A DNA stretch of 64,000 nt from Lepturacanthus savala (taxonomy: Eukaryota; Chordata; Actinopteri; Scombriformes; Trichiuridae), in NCBI GenBank assembly GCA_030544235.1, contig CM060472.1, positions 15,993,654 to 16,057,653 on the forward strand, written 5' to 3'. The position numbers were made by a program, and so were the translations under genes. Below the pieces are notes generated by a model. It had not been told where the DNA came from. It did not search any database and was given only the letters and a program-made list of their open reading frames with translations. Numbering within the stretch: the first letter of the stretch is position 1; each line of letters opens with the position of its first letter. Positions 58,308-64,000 of this stretch are shown one piece after another.

Positions 58308-59023
58308 ACATGTAGAGTAAGACAGGTGAGTTGGAGGGCCCTGAGGTGGACGGGTTTGTAAAGGACATGATGGAGCTGGTGAAGGTAAAACTTTATGATG
58401 TTACATATGAAACTATAAAAAATTTACATGTGTGATAGTTCTGATCATGACAGGTCATTTTGTGTCTGTCTCATCAATGTAGAGATTATCTGATTGGATA
58501 ATATTAATATCTGTTAAATTAGACTCACTCTGAAGCTTTTCCCGGCTTCACAGATCTTTATAGTGACTTTCAACTCATTGTTTATCTATCTGGCTGTAGC
58601 TTTAATGTTCTGGTTTCATTTTTTTCAGAGAAAAAGCTGTAATAATTCAAATATAATGTCATGAAGCTTTAACCAGATTGAAACTGAAAAGGACCAAGTA
58701 TAGAACCCTGAGGAACCCCGCAGATAATTATATATATTATTATCAAATATATAGATATCATCAAATAAAAATAAGTACTAACTACCTTGCTTTTTTTGGA
58801 TTTATTATAAATTTGGATTAATTTTCACTTCATTTGGATGGAAACATAGCTTGTTATGGAGGAACAATGCAAATGTTGACCTCTGACCTCTATGCAGCCC
58901 AGCATCAGTGGAACAGACCTGGACAAATTCAGGACAGCTCTGATGGGTCACTGCGACATCAACGGAGACGGGAAGATCCAGAAGAACGAGCTGGCCCTGT
59001 GTCTCGGCCTCAAACTCAGTTAA
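54373..59023 (+). CDS. scgn: scgn (secretagogin, EF-hand calcium-binding protein), complete, 11 coding exons
   Basis: A cytosolic hexa-EF-hand calcium sensor of neuroendocrine cells and neurons, linked to vesicle secretion. Exons: 54373-54454, 55649-55719, 55995-56090, 56178-56267, 56704-56760, 57030-57107, 57195-57250, 57743-57788, 57877-57936, 58316-58384, 58898-59023. Together they make 831 nt, 276 residues plus stop, the human length as I remember it. EF loops: 25-36 (DVDDNGYIEGKE), 119-130 (DTDSSGYISANE), 163-174 (DKNRDGRLDLND), 211-222 (DVSKTGELEGPE), 255-266 (DINGDGKIQKNE). The second hand (near SAHDNTADRRLQIQE) is degenerate. FLLLFRRETPLD and the ending LALCLGLKLS identify secretagogin rather than calbindin or calretinin. 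Confidence 0.96.
54650..54965. repeat. ACAGTA-rich repeat in scgn intron 1
   Basis: The words ACAGTA/TACTGT recur many times on both strands, giving many short inverted pairings. Probably a decayed MITE. Confidence 0.55.
54982..55034. repeat. (TA)n microsatellite
   Basis: About 26 TA units in scgn intron 1. Confidence 0.95.
56278..56590 (+). repeat. 'TCGATTAATCGA' MITE, reference copy (scgn intron 4)
   Basis: Most readable member of the window's main repeat family. Left: 'gcgattaatcgattagttgt', 'gggtcataaaatggtgtaaa'; middle: 'ccacaacccaaagatcatca', 'agactaaagaaaccagacaa', 'atttgagaagctgg'; right: 'caactaattgattagatgac' and 'cattgcagctctaa'. Complete copies begin with a 'gggctgcaactaacgact' type end that is roughly the inverse of the right end, so it has terminal inverted repeats and is about 250-310 bp without coding capacity. 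The 'CAG(A/G)GCTGCAAC' end suggests the hAT group, but this is from memory. Confidence 0.8.
57114..57125 (+). repeat. G12 run next to the scgn exon 6 donor
   Basis: Exon 6 ends at 57107. The intron reads gtaacc followed by 12 G. Confidence 0.9.
57525..57600 (+). repeat. Interspersed repeat fragment, shared with 11922-11985
   Basis: 'aaaggtacagtatgttgttt' and 'gcctctagtggtgaaggtgc' in scgn intron 7. Confidence 0.55.
58257..58306. repeat. (TG)n microsatellite at the scgn exon 10 acceptor
   Basis: 25 TG units end 9 nt before the acceptor AG (58314-58315) and replace the usual pyrimidine tract. Confidence 0.97.
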
Positions 59024-59368
59024 CGGACCCTCCCGACGTTTCTGTTCTTTTTCTGCTCCCAACACATTTTTGTCTTTCATCTCTTCTTCGCTCATTCTCC
59101 CCATTTTTTCCTCTTAGTTCCAACGTGACTTCTTCCTCGTCCCATCCTGATTTAACCATCCTTCACTGTAACTTCGGTTTGATGTTAAACGGCGAGTTAT
59201 CATAACTATGGAAACCTTTCGTCCTTACATTGTCAAATTAAAAAGCCTATTAAACGTCACAGTTGTTAACACAGATTTGAGTTATAAAAATGCAAAAAAT
59301 ATTCGGTAGTCGGTGTCTTATGATGATTTTTTTTTTTTTATGCCTGCGCTGCCTCTTCGTGATGTTGT

Positions 59369-59430
59369 AATAAATGAAACCGTGTTTGCATGGCGGCGTT
59401 GTTGTGAAACTGGTCAAATTTACGAATAAA
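59369..59430 (+). promoter_or_regulatory. scgn: scgn poly(A) signals
   Basis: AATAAA at 59369-59374 and 59425-59430 give a 3' UTR of roughly 0.37-0.43 kb. Confidence 0.6.
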
Positions 59431-59689
59431 TATATTTAACTATATTTGAATGCCGTGTCTCACTTACTGCGTCTGTCACGATACAGAAGGGAAAGTTTTC
59501 CCATAGTTTTTGTATTAAACTGTAGTTTCACATAACCTGAAAAAATCCTTTCATTATAATATAATACAGTATTGTCCTTGCGTATCTCAAAGACCTGTAA
59601 TGCCGGACAATCTGGCCAGATGGAGGTGGCGTAACGTTATAAGTGTAAATCCCAGCATCAAAATGAATTAATCCAGACAAATCTTTCCA

Positions 59690-60015
59690 TACAGGCCACG
59701 CCCATTTTCATCGCTATTGCTTTTGGCCTTTTATATATTGTTTTTGTCAAATTTTGAGCAATTTTGAACAAATTCGACTTAGAACATCTCCAAGATCTTC
59801 TTGAACCAAGAACGAAAATTTTTGCCATTTTTCATATTTGATATAAATAGTTTTATTGCAGCTGTCCCTCATATTTGTCTGAAATGCTGTGGGCATTATA
59901 AGATGAAATATCTAATGTCTCCTGAACACTTTGGAGTATTGGAACCACATTTGGTGAACATGTGTAAATATGATGTCTGAGTGATCGCGATAAATTTGGT
60001 GCCATTTGGCCAATA
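59690..60015. repeat. Probable interspersed repeat
   Basis: 'caggccacgcccattttcat' through 'ggtgccatttggccaataga' plus tggcgata resembles a repeat common in fish. I saw no second copy in the window. Confidence 0.4.
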
Positions 60016-62465
60016 GATGGCGATAATACAGCATTTTTTGTTCTATAAAAGAAGGAATCTATGTGTAAATATGATTCCTTTATGAACCAGTTATCAAATC
60101 AATTTCACGCTTGGCGATTAGTCGATTAGATAAGGTATAAGATAAGAGGACGGCGCTTCCAATCACTGGCCCTGCACTAGTTATTAGTTGACTTTGTCAA
60201 TGTTTCTTCCACCTTGTGAACTTCCGCATCATCAACATCAAATAAAAAGCGACGTTTTCCTGGTTGTCTACCCCAGCTGCAGAAATTACCGCTCGACTGG
60301 GATGAAAAACCAAGCAGAACCGGAGACAAAGAGGCAGCCTGCCGAGCAGGTGGTCGTTTTGGGGGAAAATTACAGAGGACGAGCGTCAAGAGCGAAGATG
60401 AGAGTCTGCAGAAGCTGAGATTCACAGCTGTGCTGAGCTGTTGCTGTTACAGACGCCCGCTCTGCAAAGCCATTTTCTTACAGTTTCACCTCCTTCTCAC
60501 CAGCTTTTTTTTTTTTTTGTTTCTATTTTATAACCTTTAACTTTGGGCCCCGCCTCCATCAATGATGTCACAGCAGGTGTTTTTTTTTGCAACTTTCAAA
60601 TCTCTGAATACTCTTTTATATGTCTCCAGGCAGGAGATTGAAGTAAAGTGAGCTGCTAATATAATTTCTTCTTTATAAGAGTTTATAATGCTCATCATAA
60701 GACATTAAATGCTGTGAACCTTCATCAGTCTCCAGCTCTTCATCTTCTCTCTTTCCTCCCACTTCTCCTCCTCTCTCTGATAGTTGTTATTAGTTTAGTC
60801 TTCTCCTGTATTTTTTGGGGGGGTAATGACACAGAACGCTGCTGTTTGTGCAGTGCGTGTGTGTGTGTGTGTGTGTGTGCGCGCTGTTTGCTCCCTGTCA
60901 TTAAGCAGCTAGTCTCTCTGTGGTTAAAATGACACGGCTGTGACTGTTTAAAGCTCTGCCAGCTTCACCATCTGATCCCACACCTTCCTCCAGGAAGCTG
61001 GTCGGCTCCAGTCCAGCAGGCAAAGCTCCGCTTTAGGCAGAAATTCTGCAGCTTTACCTTCTCAGCGGGAACCTTTTTGACACATTATGGGAATAAATCT
61101 TTAATTGAATCTGGAGCACATACACTTTTCTCCATCTGCATTTTTAATCAAATCTAAACCAATAAAACTGTATAATAAATTGCAAAAGCTACAGGATGAA
61201 TTAATTAATTCTTGAAATTATTTTTTGTATATTATTGTAGTCTGACCAAAATAAATAAAATTATTGTGGGCTTCAAGTAAGAAAATTATGATAAAGAAAA
61301 AGAATAAATAATCCTACATTTAAAGGACTCATCTCAAGTATAAGTAAGAGAAACTGCATTATAGGAAAAAAAAACTGAAGAAAATAAAGATAGAGGACTT
61401 TGTAGAAAAAAGTAAGTCAAATAATAAGAATGATTCATTATTTGATTAATTTTGTCTTTTAAATGGTCGACATGGGATCACATGACACACATAATATGAC
61501 AACTTCCATAATGTTACATTTAAGTTGAAAAAGAAACAACAGAATGGCGTCTGCAGGAAATCATGTTTAATAAAGAAGATGATCAGAAACTATATAAAAG
61601 TTGCTGATGCATGCAGGCATGTTGCAAGACACATTATGTTAATGTTAAATTTCTTTTAAATGTGTTTTTAAATTGTTGTTTTACTGAATGATAACACCGT
61701 ATATGTATGTGTATATACATGTAAATATTACCCTCAATCACAATAAGAAATGTTCATGCATAATTTGCCTTATAGGTGATGTTTGATAATGAGATCATTA
61801 ACTGTAATATAAACTTTAAAGATTAAATAATACAAGGTTGAATACAACCCCAGCAACAACCTGCAACAAATCCTACATCCTGTAGTCTTCTTTTCTTCTT
61901 CTACCCACTAGGTGGTGATGTAGCTTTAAGTAACTATCATACAGTGACATTCAGTATTAAACTGAGATGTGAAGGTGTTATTGATCATGCTCACACTGAA
62001 AAAAATATTTTGTTAAAATTAAAAAATGTTATTATGTCAAGTGGTGGCATGAAATTAGTTTATCCAACTCTCTCTATATATATTTTAAGTTGATTGTACT
62101 TATATTTTCAGTACTTGCAGAATAATTAGTTTGAGTAGAATTTGCTTTAATTTTCCAAGAGAATTCTACTTAAATACATTAGGATGGGATCATTTACACT
62201 TCTTATTTTTGGTATGTTAAAATTAATTATGTATGATTTTATTATTTATTGTAGCCATTATGTATAACAACTTGAGTCTATTAGCACAGTTGATTCTACG
62301 TTGTATAAGTTGTATTTATTTATTCTTCTTCTTCTAATAATAATAATGATAAATATTATTATTATTAGTGGCTTAAATTTGCACTAATGACCACTGGTTC
62401 CAAACTTTTTATTGATTTATGATGTCAGTAAACACGGTATGTTGTTCATTTAGTAAATTATGGCC
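60015..62465. other. Intergenic spacer between scgn and mtss1
   Basis: A GT microsatellite lies at 60855-60880 and an (AAT)n/(ATT)n palindromic stretch at about 62335-62367. Overlapping opposite frames at 60177-60425 have no domain support. Nothing else is recognised. Confidence 0.5.
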
Positions 62466-62479
62466 CCATTTACAGGAGG

Positions 62480-62632
62480 GCGTGGTTACGTTGTGATTGA
62501 CAAGTCGCTACCATGGCAACAGTAACCCAGCTAAAGAGTATATAAGCTAGCTGTCGCTATTTCATGACCATGTTCATCGGTTATTTACGAAAAAGCCTCT
62601 AAGAAGTCGGTTGTGAAGTTTTCTTCCGGTAG
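62480..62632 (+). promoter_or_regulatory. Candidate promoter with X-box, TATA box and a short first exon
   Basis: 'gctaccatggcaac' (62507-62520) resembles the RFX X-box (GTTNCCATGGNAAC, one end base off). TATATAAG follows at 62539-62546. The downstream leader ends in a good donor, TTCCG|gtaggt (62628/62629). This looks like a promoter plus non-coding first exon, perhaps an alternative upstream start for mtss1 or a separate transcript. Confidence 0.4.
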
Positions 62633-63264
62633 GTCCATTTCATTTTAAATGCCTTTAAACCACATATAAATTACACTCATACATACATAAATACAATCAT
62701 GCTTTAAACCCGTTTCTTGCTAGCTAAAATTAGCATTAGCGTTAGCTTTATCACCGTAGATTGCTGTAAATGCAACGCAAGCTAGCAGCTCGCTTTACCT
62801 TGTCCTCTCGCACAAATATAGTAAATTTCAGTCATTTCTGGCTCCAAAAAGCTGATGATAAAAAGATGATATTTAATAATAATAATTAATTGCGAAAAAT
62901 TGTACAAAATAATTTACTTTTATTGGATTTCATTTTCTTTACTAACACGATCTTTATATTGTGTTTTTGACTATTTGCCAGTAAATGATATTGATAGTTA
63001 CAGCAAATTTTCTCCCCCCTTTTATAAATATTTTGATTAGACAATGTTTTTGTTTTCCAAGAAAAGTCACACTTTTATTCACTAATGAGTTTTAAAATGA
63101 ATAGAAAATACAGTCAAGACATTGATAAGCTTAGAAATAATGATTTGTATTTCTATTTTTTTCCTTCGAACTTGGCTTTCGTCAAAGGAAGGTCAGTTTT
63201 ATAGCTTTTCTAACCAGCTAAACTGTTTTCAGCTATGCTAACATGATTGCACAAGGGTTTTTCA

Positions 63265-63510
63265 ATCATCCATTAGCCTTCTGACGCAATGAGCAAACAC
63301 ATTGTACCATAGGCCTTTATACACCTATGTAGATATTGCACCAAAAACCAGACAGTTGCAGCTAGAATAGTCATTTTACCACATTAGCAATGTATAGAGT
63401 GCATTTCTGATTGGTTTAAAGTTATCTTCATTTAAAAATTTCTTCCAAATATGAGGAAATTTATAAGTGACTCCAAACTTTTTAAGGTGATATATGGCTA
63501 GTCCTGCTCC
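63265..63510 (-). repeat. MITE-like repeat, copy 3, upstream of mtss1
   Basis: Blocks shared with 3225-3435: 'ccattagccttctgacgcaa', 'gcctttatacacctatgtag', 'tgcatttctgattggtttaa'. It ends 'actccaaactttttaaggtg' immediately before the CpG-rich mtss1 leader. Confidence 0.7.
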
Positions 63511-63524
63511 ATCAGCTAAGGGCG

Positions 63525-63946
63525 GGGCCAAACTGCCGCGCGTCCCGGGCTGTTGGTGGCGCGCGCTCGCGAGACAGGTCTTGTTCAGTGCGTGGAGCGG
63601 CTCGCTGGGGTGAAGTTGCGTCTCTCCGGCTGCGTCTGTCTCTCTCTCTCTCTCGCTGCTCCAAACATGCGTCTCTGCTGCAGACATGGGATTTATCCCC
63701 GCTGAGTGGAAGCCAAGCGCCGGCTCTGCTGCTGCTCCTGTCCGCCTGTGGCTCTCTATCAGCCGGGGAAACCCTGCGGCGGCGCCAGTCTGAGCGCACG
63801 TATCAACACGCAGCTGCTTTCCCCCCCCCCCTCTCCTTTTTTCCTCCTCCTCTCTTTTAATTCATTTGATTTCCCGACGCCTCATTTATGGACTACAGGA
63901 GCTGAGACTTGAAAGTGTTCTGTAATTTCCGTTCACACAGCCGAAG
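63525..63946 (+). promoter_or_regulatory. mtss1: mtss1 CpG-rich promoter / 5' UTR with upstream ORFs
   Basis: CpG density jumps here (gccgcgcgtcccgggc, gcgcgcgctcgcgaga). Three short upstream ORFs precede the main start: 63667-63705 (12 codons plus stop), 63686-63793 (35 codons plus stop) and 63888-63905 (5 codons plus stop). The real leader depends on an unknown start site. Confidence 0.55.
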
Positions 63947-64000
63947 ATGGAGACGGTGATGGAGAGGGAGTGCAGCGCGCTGGGGGGGCTTTTCCAGACT
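63947..64000 (+). CDS. mtss1: mtss1 (MTSS I-BAR domain protein, missing-in-metastasis), first 18 codons
   Basis: ATG at 63947 opens METVMERECSALGGLFQT, which runs off the window edge in frame. It matches the remembered start of human MTSS1 (EKECSALGGLFQT), the first helix of the I-BAR (IMD) domain. The paralogue MTSS2 has 'CGALGGLFQA' there, so MTSS1 is preferred. The known protein binds PI(4,5)P2 membranes and actin and promotes protrusions and cilia. The ATG follows 'gccgaag', an acceptable context. Confidence 0.85.
   Translation, partial: METVMERECSALGGLFQT

Noticed and set aside
60177..60425. Overlapping opposite frames of about 80 residues
   Set aside because: No conserved motif or splice context; moderate GC content alone explains the open frames.
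63376..63799. Minus-strand frames upstream of mtss1
   Set aside because: They span a MITE and CpG-rich leader; arginine-rich translation from GC content, no homology seen.

Overview
This window is nuclear DNA from a ray-finned (teleost) fish. Its genes are split by GT-AG introns and are vertebrate orthologues. The space between exons is filled with DNA transposons, MITE-like elements, decayed non-LTR LINEs and dinucleotide microsatellites, as is usual in teleosts. I cannot name the species.

Layout, all genes on the + strand: (1) 1453-2177, the last two coding exons of a soluble TNF-receptor-family decoy receptor (TNFRSF6B/TNFRSF11B type). Its upstream exons lie outside the window or were not found. 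(2) About 3-18.9 kb, a gene-poor stretch with LINE fragments (8.9-9.3 and 14.6-16.0 kb), a broken Tc1-like transposon (11.0-11.9 kb), several MITE families and a 74-nt hairpin at 17.4 kb. (3) 19340-51864, a complete carmil1 gene. I reconstructed 38 coding exons that join in frame to 4482 nt (1493 residues plus stop): PH-like domain, leucine-rich repeats, helical region, capping-protein-binding motifs and a proline/serine-rich tail. (4) 54373-59023, a complete scgn (secretagogin) gene with 11 coding exons and 276 residues. It carries five recognisable calcium-binding EF loops and one degenerate one. (5) From about 62.5 kb, promoter-like sequence, a CpG-rich leader and the first 18 codons of mtss1 (I-BAR protein) at the window's right edge.

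The genes do not form an operon and act in different processes. carmil1 and mtss1 both shape actin at the plasma membrane, scgn is a cytosolic calcium sensor of neuroendocrine cells, and the TNFR-like protein is a secreted ligand trap. CARMIL1 and SCGN are also neighbours on human chromosome 6p22, whereas MTSS1 is on human 8q24, so the fish block mixes two human regions.

The main points for a second look are: tandem dinucleotide repeats placed right at splice sites (a UG tract upstream of scgn exon 10, and a GC-AG intron with CA repeats in carmil1); a pre-miRNA-sized hairpin at 17.4 kb; a TATA/X-box promoter with a donor site at 62.5 kb; an in-frame Ser-Pro-Thr minisatellite in carmil1; a SINE nested in a MITE with a 12-bp target duplication; and about 16 copies of one MITE family in the carmil1/scgn introns. 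I found no CRISPR array, prokaryote-type system or clearly new gene family. Exon borders, repeat names and orthology come from reading the sequence and remembered family features, not from searches.
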